A DNA stretch of 64,000 nt from Pinus tabuliformis (taxonomy: Eukaryota > Streptophyta > Pinopsida > Pinales > Pinaceae): positions 120,288,989 to 120,352,988 of the forward strand of contig CM062815.1 in the NCBI GenBank assembly GCA_031772625.1. Reading direction: 5' to 3'. Under the pieces are notes generated by a model. It did no database searches. It was not told the origin of the DNA and was given only the letters and a program-made list of their open reading frames with translations. Shown piece by piece: positions 1-12,023 of the stretch (the stretch's first letter is position 1; every line of letters begins with the position of its first letter). The translations under genes were made by a program, and so were the position numbers.

Positions 1-150
1 CTTGACACAAGACAAGGAACTATGTTCGCACTCCTTGATTCATTTTTTAACGAGGTTGTCACAAGACAAGGAACCATCCTCATGACTCCTTGTTTCATTT
101 TTTAACGAGGTTGACACAAGACTAGGAACTATCCTCATGACATATGTTCA
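1..150. repeat. 55-bp tandem repeat, about 2.6 copies
   Basis: Three successive units begin with TTGACACAAG or TTGTCACAAG at 2, 56 and 111, so the period is 54-55 bp. The first two units end in a shared CATTTTTTAACGAGG block. The array runs off the left edge of the window, so its copy number is unknown. It sits at the downstream end of the minus-strand gag-protease remnant and is probably part of that element. Confidence 0.8.
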
Positions 151-1893
151 TGACCCATAAGAGAACATGGCTCCCAATATGTCTTCACTAGATGGAAGAG
201 CCACGCTCTGACAGGAATACATGTCATTTGGTACCAAAGACAGATCGTGTTCCAATGCCCCCAGTACATAATGTACAATTCCATCTATGTGATCATCAGC
301 AGATGCAGAGATGGAACGGGTAGCCACATAGTTGACCTGTGTTGGGGAAGGTACTGCTTGCAAACAAGAGCCAATAGGGGATGATGGTTGCTAAGGAGGC
401 ACCTAGTGACCAATGAACGACAATTGATCAATGGTCACAATTATCCCTTCATGTGGAAAACAAACCACATGGAAAAGTGAAGAAACAAGAACTCCCATGA
501 CATAAACATAGTCACATCCAAGGAGAAGATTTAAATCTAAGGGACCTTGGACTACCATCACATCTATATTGACGGTCTTTCCTCCCAAAGTAATAGGGAA
601 CTTCGGAAGGACCCCCAAGGGTTGACTGGTTCCTTTGTTGAAAGCCAACAGATTCTGAGTGATAGGCACAAGCTATGGGGAGCCCAAAGCTTGCCAAGTA
701 GTAGAATACATTATGCTAATAGATGCGCCTTCATCTAATATAGTGTCGTGTACTACCATATTATAGGCTTGTACTGTGATTTGGAAAGGCACATAAGATG
801 GGAGGCAGAAAGCAGTCAATTGACTCCAATCAAAAGAAATGAAAAAACTACTTGGTGGGGGTATCATATGATTTCCCCCATGCCCTACAAAAGAAGGAGA
901 AGGACTCTCCTGAACAACTGGGATGGGAGGGTCACTCTTCGATTCATGAGAATCTGAGGAGACGAGAAGAACATGAGAAGTATGATCGACATTCTTTTCA
1001 ACCAATGGTCGATCGGGAACAAACACAAGAGAGTCATTCTTAGGAAGAGCAGGATGGGCAAGAGATGAATACAAGTCAATCTCTTTACCAACTAGGAGAG
1101 GGTTAGAAGAAAGCCAATGATAACCAACAAGAAGTTGGGGTTGAGGAGATGTAAGGTTTTCCAAAATTTTGGAAGCTTTATCCATAAGAGGACAAAGGTG
1201 AAGAAGATGCTTCCCTTCACATAACCTATAGGGGAATCTAATATTTCCTTTCTTCTTACCATCATTAGTTGAAGGTGTAGCATTGACATGATCTCCAGAG
1301 GTCGGCGGGGATGGTCGACTCAGGTCTTGAGACCATACCTCTAAGACTCTGGGAATTCCAGGATAGTCTCGAAGGAGATGGTCACCCTTACACAACTTTC
1401 AAGGGAATCTGACCTTCCGTGGGGGATTGGAAGGTTTGTCTACAGGATGTGAATTTGGAGTAACAACCACATGGTTGACCTCTTGCTTATCTGATTTCTT
1501 CTTCTTAGCCTCCTGGTTACTGGATTTCAAACTTTCACCAAGCGAAGTAGAAGGGGAAGATGAAGAAACAGGGTAAGAAAGTGAGAGGTAAACCTTAGAA
1601 TCAACATGATTTGGTTCATATGAAGGAGATGGCTGGACAGAAGTTGGGACACTTGGGACCACCAAGGTCAAAAATAACCAGATAGGTAAACCAATGGTTA
1701 ACCCAGGGAGGGACAATGTTGCCATATAAGGAGCACCAACATTTCCAAAAGAAGGAAAAGGACCAGAATTCCCATCCGAGGGGAATCCTTGACTGGTAGA
1801 CTCTGGAAATGTTTCCATTGGAAACGACCCTAAAGAATCACTAAGGAAGGTAATTTTAACCAGGAATATTTCATGGGTAGTTAATTTTAACAT
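148..1893 (-). pseudogene. Ty3/gypsy gag-protease remnant (element F)
   Basis: One reading frame runs leftwards from 1893 to 148, broken by stop codons at 1399-1401, 673-675 and 403-405. Two zinc-knuckle-like C-x-L-C...H-L motifs lie around 1330-1400 and 1190-1240. The first of these has lost its leading cysteine to the TGA at 1399. Downstream is a retroviral-type aspartic protease. Its active site is written DEGAS, and a later LLGCDYVY segment matches the flap and C-terminal region of such proteases. In the family this enzyme cuts the Gag-Pol polyprotein. The same domain order occurs at 59993-62700. The broken frame means it is not functional. RT and integrase would lie left of the window. 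Family placement as a Tat-like gypsy element is inference from the protease and the primer-binding site at 3521. Confidence 0.7.
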
Positions 1894-3520
1894 ACTGAAA
1901 CAAAACTTTTCCTTTTCATGTTTTAAGAGTCGAGAAAAGGGAAAAAGGTGACTCTATTCTCTTTTGGTTTGAATGAGCTCGAAAGGGTAAGTGCTTGATG
2001 ATATTTTAAATTTGAAGAGTCAAAAAGACCAAAATGAGTGCTTTGGATGATCTAGGAAAAAGGATTACCAAGTAACCGTGAACTGCAAATTACCTCCTAG
2101 CAAACCGAGAAGTACAGGCAGGAAATCTCCTTGAATGTTGTGTTCGATGTATCACGTTTACAAGGTGGCAGACTCGGATTCCTACAGATAAAGGATTGCA
2201 ACCTAGTGGGGTCTCCCTTTATATAAACAATGGTATGGGTAGCAGAAGTTCGTACTAGCGCTGTCTAGTTCTGAAACGAACGACAGTTGCTAGGTTTAAA
2301 GATGCCCGAACACGTCTCTAGCCTAGACCTCTAAATATAAGTGTTAAGTTTCAATGATTCCTTAGGTTAATTCAATAGATTTTAATGGTTGATCTTGAAT
2401 TAGGTTTCAATTACAAGGCCCTATCGCTGTCAACTGAAAAAACTCTTACATGCAGCTATATGAGAAAGGAAATCTTTGTCTTCGATGAAAGTTAACACTA
2501 ATTGAGAGATAGAGAACACACAATCAATGCAACAATCAAAGAATAAAATATTTCACTAATAAATCTCCAAAATGCATCGAATCTTCCTATCGAATGCACT
2601 TCAACCAATCCTTTTAACAATAAAGAGAATTCATTTCTTTTCAAATACAAATGATGATGCGACCCTAGTCTTCAATGATGCTAGCTAATGTAACATATTG
2701 ATTCAGCAAACTAGAATTATATATTTTTCAATGGAATGATAACATTAATCTTTCACAAACACTTCAATGAAATGTTTTTCAATGCAATCAATCACAAGAA
2801 AATACAAAGCAAAAAAGAGAATTCCTTTCAAACTAGTGAAGCAAAGACTTAACCAAAAACAAGATGAGCAATGTGATCTATGCTCGAAAAGAGATGCTCA
2901 AACAACAAATGAAACTTTTCAAACTTGTTAAATGGAAATCAAAGAAACAAAAGGACTAATCAAATGAAATGCAAGGAGAAACTTTGACTATCGACTTGAC
3001 TTGTTGAGCACGCAAACAGGTGAATGGGTGACAACCTAGATGCCCTAGGGTTATACACCATCCAAGAACTCAAGAAACCAAGTGAAGAAAATGCAAATCA
3101 AACAAGCATACAAACAAAGCTAAAAGAGCTTTCCAGCCAGGGAGAACACAATCAAAACAAGCTGAGAGACAAAAATCAGAAGGGCAAGACACATTGGCTA
3201 TGATCTAGGGTAAACCCTGATCTTCACCTATAGGAATCGACGTGACTGCCTAATTGGCAAAAAGTGCTAGAAGGGGAACGACGCAACTATTTTTGAGAAA
3301 CTCACACTGATCGGCACAACTGTCAGAAAAATAAACACACAGATTGAGGACTCAAGGAAAAAAATAAAAATTTTCAAAGGCTAAGACCAGGCTTTCCACT
3401 GTAAATTTCAGGATCAGAGCAGTAAAACAGGCAAAGTAGAGAACACTAAAGAGAAATGGTGATACTAGAAAAGTTCATAGAAAACCATAAAAAGACAATC
3501 AATCAAATAGAAGGATTGGC
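1894..3520 (-). other. Non-coding leader of element F
   Basis: No convincing reading frame on either strand. The stretch lies between the gag-like frame and the primer-binding site, where a long untranslated leader is expected in this kind of gypsy element. I see no other recognisable feature in it. Confidence 0.45.
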
Positions 3521-3539
3521 TCCCTAGTGGAGTCGCCAA
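3521..3539 (-). other. Primer-binding site of element F
   Basis: On the minus strand this reads TTGGCGACTCCACTAGGGA, two bases from the putative LTR end. Sequences of the form TGGCGACTC..CTGGGGA follow the 5' LTR of Tat/Ogre-type gypsy elements, where a tRNA (reported as tRNA-Arg) primes reverse transcription. The position and orientation agree with the minus-strand gag-protease frame further left. Confidence 0.6.
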
Positions 3540-3541
3540 TT

Positions 3542-4629
3542 TGTGGTGCACGTAAATACTCAGTGCGGACACAAACAATTCCTCTAGCCCGAGAGAGCGG
3601 GTCTAGCCACAAACAAACAATCTATGGAGAATATCCATAAACTAGAATCAATTAAGAAGGCTACCTCTTAGAACGCTATTCCTCTTGGTGATGATCTTGC
3701 TTCCTCACTCCAGCTATCTTTTGTTTCCTTCCTTTAAATACCTAAAACAAGCAAACAACAACGACAACAAACGTGATAGCATACAATGTTGTATGCAACC
3801 TACTTAATAGGTCAAGGAACATTAAGGCATAAAGATTTAAAATGACACTTCATGTAGGAAATCAATCAATAGTTTCATTTATATAAATCAGAAAGAGATT
3901 ACAACCAGTGTCTTGACGTTGTTGGTCTCCTCTGACATATCCGGGTTCCCACACTTCTACTAACACTTCATGGATAGCCCCAACAATGGAATTTTTAAGG
4001 CCTCTTTCCCTCTAGTCTCAAAAAAAAAACCAAAAAATAGATGTTCTCCCTCAAACATACACTAGAAATATACAAGCTATAGATGACTTGTTGATCATTC
4101 AAGCTCACTCAAAAAAATTAGTTTAGCTTGGGAAATGAGAGGTTTATATAGCTTGGATGGATGGTAGATGGTTCCTCTCATCATGGGAGAAGGTCTTATC
4201 TCTTGAGTTTATTCCATCCTAATAGGGGAAAGGATCCCAAACTGACTTCCTCGGCTCCATCTAGCCCAACCATCTACCAGACTTTCGTTATGAAGATTCT
4301 AGAGCTGGAAGCTTCGACACCATATTTAAAAAACTTGCGAAAAGAGGATTGGCATGACTGGAAAAAGGATCACTCGCTCCATATGGTGCTAGGGCTAGTT
4401 TTAATCTCTACAAATGGGCATGAGGAGGAAACTGGTCATTAGCGTCGGTCTTGTAAACTGGGATAAAAGTAAGATTCTTGGGAAATGATGCAAAGGGGAA
4501 TTATTCTGCTCATGAAGAGGGACATACTGGGAGTTTCTTCATGATGGGAAAGCATGTCAGGTTCACTATAGGTGTCCTCCAAGATCGTGGATGGGTAGTA
4601 CAGAGACAGTGGCAAAATGCTATGTAACA
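3542..4629 (-). repeat. Candidate 5' LTR of element F
   Basis: The LTR is placed from the primer-binding site. Its inner end on the plus strand is TGTGGTGCAC at 3542. Its outer end is set tentatively at TGTAACA (4629), just before the next repeat begins. A TATA-like GCTATATAAACC on the minus strand at about 4141-4152 fits a promoter inside it. The partner LTR would be outside the window, so the outer limit cannot be confirmed by comparison. Confidence 0.4.
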
Positions 4630-5418
4630 ATGGGATTTAGACTTGTGGGTACACTTGAGAACTCTGAAAGCCCACAATAAGGATGCTACAATTTGTCCAC
4701 AAACCCTTCTGGAAGGCTGGTTGTAAAGGGGTTAGAAGGTGGAGGTGGCAGACCTCTAGACTCCTTGATTCATCCTTTAATGAATCCATCATTTGACTGA
4801 AGGGTGGAGGTAATACACCTACGATGTATATAGTAGCTGGTTGATGGAGGTGGTTGGACCTATGAAGTTTCTACTTCAACCAGATGTTTTGGGTTTAACC
4901 CTTTGAGAAATCCCCTCATGGTATGGAATTTGGCTTGGGGGCGATTGGGGTGCGATAAGGACCACTATGCAGCTAAATAAATGGTTGGGTTGAGAGTTTT
5001 AATCCCCGACTTAGTTTCCAAATTTATTTTGGGATAAATATCTAATGCTAAGATAACTATCTAATGCCATTGGCATGTGAATGGAACCTCATGTCTACAT
5101 TTTGGAATTATTTGGATGTCAACTAACTGTGTAAATTTGCTCATGTTTGGATGATATCCAAATTTCTAGCATCTGAACTACTAGTTTCCACAAAATATAG
5201 TTAGTTAGAATTCAGGCTTATATATGTACTTTCATGCTTTAACACCATTGTGGAATATGGACATGTATAAGGTCTTTGTGAATTGATTTCTTTTACAATT
5301 AACCTAGTGTTTAGGCATTATTACAGATACATGCCACCGAAGGAATTAAGGCTTCCCAGTCTTTAGCTGAAGTTCCATACTTATGTTTGGAAGTACACCA
5401 ATGTGAAAAGGAGCATAG

Positions 5419-5758
5419 TGTCACAACAATGGAAGTTGCCATTAGAATATATGATTGATCATTTGAAGCTTCCTTACTGTGTTGTATTGTAAGCTATATA
5501 AATGACTATTGAAGTATAGGTTATAATTTGGACAATTAGTTGTGTTTGAATAATTTGTCATGGGTTGTGTTTTGGTTGGTAATGGGAGTGTTGCAACAAT
5601 GGAAGTTTCCATTATAATATTTGATTGATCCTTTGAAGCTTCCTTACTGTGTTGTATTGTAAGCTATATAAATGACTACTAAAGTATATGTTATGATTTG
5701 GATAGTTAGTCGTGTTTCAATAATATGTCATGGGTTATGTTTTGGTTGGTAATGGGAG
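5419..5758 (+). repeat. 170-bp tandem duplication inside left long repeat
   Basis: Two copies with period 170, for example ACAACAATGGAAGTT at 5424 and CAACAATGGAAGTTTCC at 5594, and TTTGGTTGGTAATGGGAG at 5571 and 5741. The right long repeat at 16596-19988 has this segment once, so the duplication arose after the two long repeats separated. Confidence 0.85.
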
Positions 5759-6729
5759 TTGTATATTTTCTTGGGTTCTAATTTTATGGTTCACTATTGT
5801 TTGAAAGACTTGTTGATTATTTATCAAGGAATTTCATGAGATGTCTATCTCAAAACTCGCCTAAAAATCCTAGATATCATTGTCAACGATCTTTGAATTA
5901 ACTAAGCAAAGAATGAATGTGCCTAGATTGGTGCCTTTGTAATGTTGAAATGTCCTACAATATTTTCCTATGAAAAGATGCAATATCCCTAATTGGACAA
6001 CACCAAAACTAGCCCAATTTAGTGTTCAACTGCCAGGACCAGTTCCTTCATTATCCCATAGAAACTATGCTACAATAGTCTCACATGGAGTGAGGGTTAA
6101 TATGCACATGGTCATCTTTATTTTGAAAATGAAGGCAATGCGTTAGACTTTCATCTAATATATGTTTCTAAGATATAATAAACTTATGGTGTATGAGTTA
6201 TCATCATTCTTAGTCCTTAGTTATAGTAAATTTGCCCCTTGTCTTTGAATTCATGATTGAAATAAGTAATTCTCCATTGTATTTTAGTTAGCATCATTTA
6301 GAAACTCTTTATTGATTGATTCTATTTGAAATTTATCAAATCTAAATTACTCATCATCATTTTCTTGTTGAATTAGAGATCAACAACCATTTTTCTAGTG
6401 GTATTTCATTTCCACAAGGAGTTGCTAATTTAGGTTCTATATGACTATTAAGATTTTATCTCTCTTTACTTGGGGTGTTCTTAAGCCTTCTTGGGTGGAT
6501 TTCTGCTTATTAGAGTCATATCCCTCTCCCTTGAGCATTATTTTCACACGGTAGGGTTAATTTGAGCTCAACCTTGGTTGTTTAAGAGGCCATAGGCACT
6601 AGACAAGGCCATACATGGTTGTAGGAGATTGTTGGCATTCCAATTTTTCTTCATTCCCATAAATATGTTACCATCGAATACATGGGTCCAGAAATCTACA
6701 AGGTAAATCATTTCTTGACATGTATCCAT

Positions 6730-7310
6730 GGTAGAATGTATTTTGGAGCATTAGATTATAATGTTGTTAAATTGATATTCATTACTTGAGCGATTCAAAT
6801 TATATGTTGCTCCACTAGTCTTGGAAATTGTTACATGAGAAACCATCAACTGTAATTATTCTTAAAAAATATTCATAGCTTGTTATGTACTATAATCTTC
6901 ACATTACTCCTTGTTGAGCTAATTCCAAACAAGGATTATCCACTCTCACATATAGGTAGATAATTTCTACTTGTTTTAAATAGAGTTGTATCTTACTTGC
7001 TATTAGAATATTTAAGAGAGTTTTTGGTAGAATGTATTTTGGAGCATTAGATTATAATGTTGTTAAATTGATATTCATTACTTGAGTGATTCAAATTATA
7101 TGTTGCTCCACTGGTCTTGGAAATTGTTACATGAGAACCCATCAACTTTAAAAATATTCATAGCTTGTTCTATACTATAATCTTCACATTACTCCTTGTT
7201 TAGCTAATTCCAAACAAGGATTATCCACTCTCACATATAGGTAGATAATTTCGACTTGTTTTAACTAGAGTTGTATCTTACTTTCTATTAGAATATTTAA
7301 GAGAGTTTTT
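6730..7310 (+). repeat. 296-bp tandem duplication inside left long repeat
   Basis: GGTAGAATGTATTTTGGAGC starts both copies at 6730 and 7026, and each copy runs to a GAGAGTTTTTGGTA block. The second copy has an internal deletion of about 10 bp. The right long repeat has a single copy near 18560-18860. With the 170-bp duplication, this accounts for most of the size difference between the two long repeats. Confidence 0.85.
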
Positions 7311-9481
7311 GGTATGTTTACATTACTATAAGCACTCACAATTGATAAATTACAAGGAAAAGAAAGTATTGGCCTCTTAGTTCCATAGCCAAACTACTTT
7401 CATCCTTCCACAAGTCAATTTATTGTTCGTTGAGTCATTAACATGTGAAATAGAGTGCTCAATCAACCTTTTATTGAGTTGAGAAATGCAGCCTCGAAAC
7501 CATTTGTTGCTACCACTTGCATGAACCCTTGCTAGTGTATAATTGAACGTTGAATGGGAAGATTTACAATTTTCTTGGTTCATATGTGCCTTGAAGCTTT
7601 AACACATCGTCTATTCCTCATAGCGGTGAATGGAACCACAAAATACATACGGAAGTTATACTTGCAACCCAAACATAGTACAAGACTCTGCTGAAGCCAC
7701 ATTCTTACTTGGCCACTTACGATATTTGAGGTAGAGTATATAGAACTCTTAGTGACAAAGAATTTATAGAATCTTGATTTTCATTAGCCTAACTGATGTT
7801 TCCATTGCTAGCTAGTTTTTGTGTGCAAACTACATTGAGAATGGAGGCCTAGTAGCCTCAATAAGGTAGATCACTCTGGAAAAGTTTGAGAATAAAGAAG
7901 AACAAAGAAGTACAAAGGTCCTTGTGTATGGTAGAGAGTATAATCCAAGAAACCTTTTTGAGAAAAAATCACTTTGTCCAAGATTGAGATAAAGAACATA
8001 AAGTAAATTCCACAAAGGATTTGTGTTGGTGAAGCAAGTGGTCTAGAAGTCCCTCATTTATTGACCAAGTTGTTATTGTATCAGGAATGTTGTGAGGTAG
8101 AGTTTGTTCTAAGTCTTAGAGGGTTGTTGGGTATGGTTGGACATGAGAGATTCTCTCCAAAAATCCATGAATTTTGAGTCTCAACTACTAACCAGTACAT
8201 GGGTGAGGAATTGGAGTAGATTGATGATTATGTTATGGTTTTCCCATAGTGTGGTTAACTTTTTTCAATGTCAAGAGAGAATGTAGGGTACATCTAGTTA
8301 ACGAAAATGACTGTACTGCATCATATACACTTTAAAAAAAATTGCTTATCCCATTCTTGTAGCTGTAACATGAGAGTCAGGTAACCTAGTAACCACCTAT
8401 CTTGGTTAGATTGGTAAGGGGGTGTGTTACAAGACGTATTAGAGCTCCAAGTTGAATACTTGAACCTAGTGGGCTTTATCACAACAAGGAATGAAGTTTA
8501 AAGGCCCAACCCTAGAAGCTTTAGGGAAAAATCTAGTTGTGCTTCCTCCTAGATGAAAATGAACAGGAGTCTGGAAGTCAAATTTTGAAGGTAAAGCTAT
8601 TCAATTAAAATTATGGTATGAAATCCAAATGCACTTGTGTTGGTATTCTCATCAATCTCTTCAATCATAATCAATCTTCTCAGGAATTTCAAGATGGTAG
8701 AATCCAAAATTATTTTGGTTTATTGTTTCCCATCATGTTGCTATCAGTGCGCTATGTAGGTTGGGGTTCATATTTGTACCTCTTCGAAAATATGCTAATA
8801 CACAAATTTATAAATTACAATCCCAAACGTATCTACCATATGATGTTATTTGTATGTATACTTTTTTTCCTTATATTATTTATTTATTTGTTTTGTTTCA
8901 ATGTTAAGAGACATGGCTTTAGAGTTTATAACCAAATACAATGAAGTGAAATGATAAGAAATAATGGAAGTGTAGCAGGAAAACTCACAGATCTTAATCA
9001 CTTCAAAGTTCCTGCCAAACTAAAATGTTTCCTTAATTTAGGTTTTCATAGCCTTGGTGATATGTTTGGTTGTTTTCAAGCTACTTGTATTGTGTATGCA
9101 ATATATAGCTAATGTTGTCTTCGGGCTCGTTTATGGACATGAAGTTATAATGCAGCTATTTTGGACCCCTTTGAAGACTATTGTGATTCCATGTAGCAAC
9201 AAGGGATGGTTTTGGGCCCTTTTTACAAGTAATTTTGATAGATATTTGAAATTATTAAATAATTGTTTTACACCCTTCAATGATAATGGTTTTATCTGCT
9301 ACTTTTAAGGGGTAGTTGGGGCCATTTTCATATTCTTTTTTGCCTCCATTTTCCTTGCCTTGGGATGATTTTTGTTGACATGAACTCAAAATATAAAGGT
9401 TTTATTCATATTATATTTGACTTTAGTTCACTTTACTCCATTGATAAATATTTTTTGTTATAGTTAGGTAGTTGTAATATA

Positions 9482-9654
9482 GAAGAATTATGTTCCATAA
9501 TTAAATCCATTGTTTTCATTTTCAAGAGTCTATGTTTCAAGTCACAAACATGACTCATTATCAGGACATTATTGATGATAAGTCCTGCTTGTGACTCGAA
9601 ACATAGACTCTTGAAAATGAAAATTGTGGATTTAGTTCTGGAACATAATTATTC
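9482..9654. repeat. Inverted repeat, 74-bp arms, 25-bp loop
   Basis: The left arm 9482-9555 is the reverse complement of the right arm 9581-9654, with 9 mismatches in 74 positions by my count (about 88% identity). Both arms share AACATAGACTCTTGAAAATG or its complement. The loop is 9556-9580. Weaker pairing may continue outside the arms. An RNA copy would fold into one long hairpin. It could be a fold-back or MITE-like element, or a small-RNA-producing hairpin. The sequence alone does not decide. Confidence 0.85.
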
Positions 9655-9948
9655 TAATCTCAACCACATAAATCTACACACAATAGTTGCAATACGTTAT
9701 TTTGTTCTTTCTGTTGTAGTTTTATGTTGTTGGTTCACTCATATTTTGACAAAATGTACTTTTAGATCAGAGATTGATACTCAAGATCTCATAGATCATG
9801 TTTCCTATGAATAAGTTAGTTTTCTCCATCTAATGATTATATGTTCTACCTTTCAAAACATCTGCTTTTATTAATGTTATTATTATTATTATTATTTACA
9901 TCCATTTGATTCATGCCTCTATGACATCTTCTTTGTCTCATAGTTTCT

Positions 9949-10529
9949 CAAACTTTTACATTTCTGGAGTTTGCTGCAACTTCCAAGAACTCCAGACCTG
10001 AATGTCTCCTTGGTGAAGGAGGCTTTGGATGAGTTATTTAGGGGTGCTTAGAGAGCACTGGTCAGACACATTACTGTATAAAACTTTAGTATTGAGGAAG
10101 AACTTGTGGTTTTGTAGCCACTTATTATGGAGACAATCACCTACACACACATAGTGCGGAAATTTTCATTAGCATTACACCTACCATTTGGGATATTAGG
10201 TATTCATTCATGAACGGAGCTTTGTGTACCATTGTTTCCTTGCCTTTGTAAATTTGGACCTTCACCTATGTGAACCTAATTAATCATGTTCTTATTTTGG
10301 GAACATAGAAAAAGAGTCACACTCTTGTTATTCAACTTCCATCTAAACTTTTGCTCACTACAATATCTATTACCCAATTAGTTTTGAAGTGTTCTAACAA
10401 GTTGTGGTTGTTAAACAATTTGATAGAAATGGGATTAAAGGAAACAAGGAATATCTTATAGAATTTCTTATGCTCAGTCTTCTACATCTTCCTAATCTTC
10501 ACAAATTGATTGGTTATTGTGCTAATTTG
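9949..10529 (+). pseudogene. PBS1-like receptor-like cytoplasmic kinase fragment
   Basis: Exon-like piece one, 9949-10065, reads [11 protein letters not shown] then [11 protein letters not shown] and ends ESTGQ. This is the segment before the kinase domain plus the glycine-rich ATP loop of RLCK subfamily VII kinases such as PBS1. It carries in-frame stops just after the loop (TGA, then TAG). Piece two, 10401-10529, reads [11 protein letters not shown], then EFLMLSLLH and LIGYCA, matching subdomains II-IV. The subdomain-II lysine is in VKQ. About 335 bp of non-coding DNA separates the pieces at the point where PBS1-type genes are expected to have an intron after the STGQ segment. The catalytic loop and activation segment are absent. 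It is a captured or stranded genomic fragment, not a retrocopy, and is not functional. Confidence 0.8.
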
Positions 10530-11969
10530 AAATTTCTTACAGGTCTTGGGCTATGAAAAATCAAAGAATTGATGCATGCTAACTGATGCTATGGGGTTGC
10601 AAGTGCTTTCTATGCATTTAAATAATTGGATTTAATTAGTGATTTCGACAAAGGGGTTGATTATGATTACGTTGTTATCGTAGATCTAAGAATTCCAAAT
10701 GCAAGATAATAGTTATGACCAATGTCCATATGTGTTCCTGAATGTGAAATCAAACCTAGTTAGATGTTACTTTTGGTTTGAAATACACACAAAAACACAC
10801 ATATATAGTTGCTAACAATCCTACAGATGCATGGACAACTACATGAAAACAAGTTGAGTTTACTTGCAGAGGGAAAGACCTAGTGACAAAGACAAGAAAT
10901 GGAAGTTGATTTTGTTACACATATGTATGTATGGTATGATGGAAAGAAGTGCCATGAATTTTGAACTTGGGACACTATATCAAGTTCTAGGGACTCTTCC
11001 ACTTGATGATTGATGTGATATGACTTTTAACTTTATTTGTGCAATTTGATTGATGGACATAGATGGCCTCGTTGTTTTTGTGTGTTTTTTTCTTATATGA
11101 TTGTGATTGTGGATGTTTTTTTGTCGATGTTTCCTTTCATTTTGCCTCTTAAATTTCCTATTGATTTTATAATTTTCCCTTGCATTACATCCTTAGGTAC
11201 CTTGGGCAAGATGTTTGTGTGGTAGGAGAGCCAAGAATTTCGAAGGAAAAAGGTAAGATGAAACACCATTAGGTAGCTTGGTATGAAAATGGAAACATGC
11301 GTATGCAAAAGAAAGGGTAAGTGGAATGTGATATGACAACCAAGTAGGCTAGTTGAGTCCATAGAATTGAAGGATGACAAAATGGTAAAAGGGAGTTCTC
11401 GTAACCCTAAATTTATTTGCACATGTGCTTATATGTTGTATAAGAGATTTTTTTTGATATGAAAATTCCATTTTGACTAATAGGTTTTGTCAGGAGTCAT
11501 TCATGTGGAAGAATGCTGATCTATGGTCATTTAATGCAAACTTGGATGCATGCAATACAACGAGGAAATACATGTAGGTGGATAAAGTGCTCTGGATTCC
11601 TGTTGTGTATCTGGTGGAGCTTGAACAAAGTTCTGGATTCCCTTATTGATTTGGGTGGAGGTATAAGTTACTAGATTCCCTTATCCCTTGTGTATATGTG
11701 CATGTGTCGTACATGTGTAAATGTGTTTACATTGTACTATGTCATATGTGAATTTGTGCTATGTGTACATGATATGGCACCATGCGTAATAGTATACGTG
11801 TTTGTTTCTTGTCCAGGCCCCAAGTACTACGTATTTTTTTGGATGGAGGTGAGATGGCATCTGGATTCCCAATATTTCTATCAATGAAACACTACTTGGT
11901 TTGGTAGTGACTACTCGGTTTGGTCGTGCCCATAGTCACGAGTGGGCTTATCTAGCATGAATGTGGGGT

Positions 11970-12023
11970 GGGTGCCTGGGAAATTAGCCTAGAGGGTACC
12001 TGGAGCCTTGGAGCAGGATGAAT
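11970..12023 (+). repeat. Dispersed 55-bp repeat, copy 1
   Basis: The segment GGGTGCCTGGGAAATTAGCC and what follows, to GGAGCAGGATGAATGT, recurs almost unchanged at 14027-14082. A more decayed third version (TAGTCTAGAGGGTACTTAG) lies near 14100-14136. No known function. Confidence 0.75.

Larger units (their letters stand above)
4631..8431 (+). repeat. Long direct repeat, left copy (candidate 3.8-kb LTR)
   Basis: This stretch aligns along its whole length with 16596-19988, at roughly 80% identity in the parts I compared. Both copies begin TGGGATT and end GG(T/G)GT(G/T)TTACA, so TG...CA termini are present. Directly after the left copy, 8433-8445 reads like a decayed TGGTATCAGAGC initiator-tRNA primer site, with ATTAGAGCTCC preserved. 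This supports a 5' LTR. The extra length of the left copy is explained by two internal tandem duplications at 5419 and 6730. Against the LTR reading, I find no target-site duplication and no good polypurine tract before the right copy. An old segmental duplication is the alternative. Confidence 0.55.
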
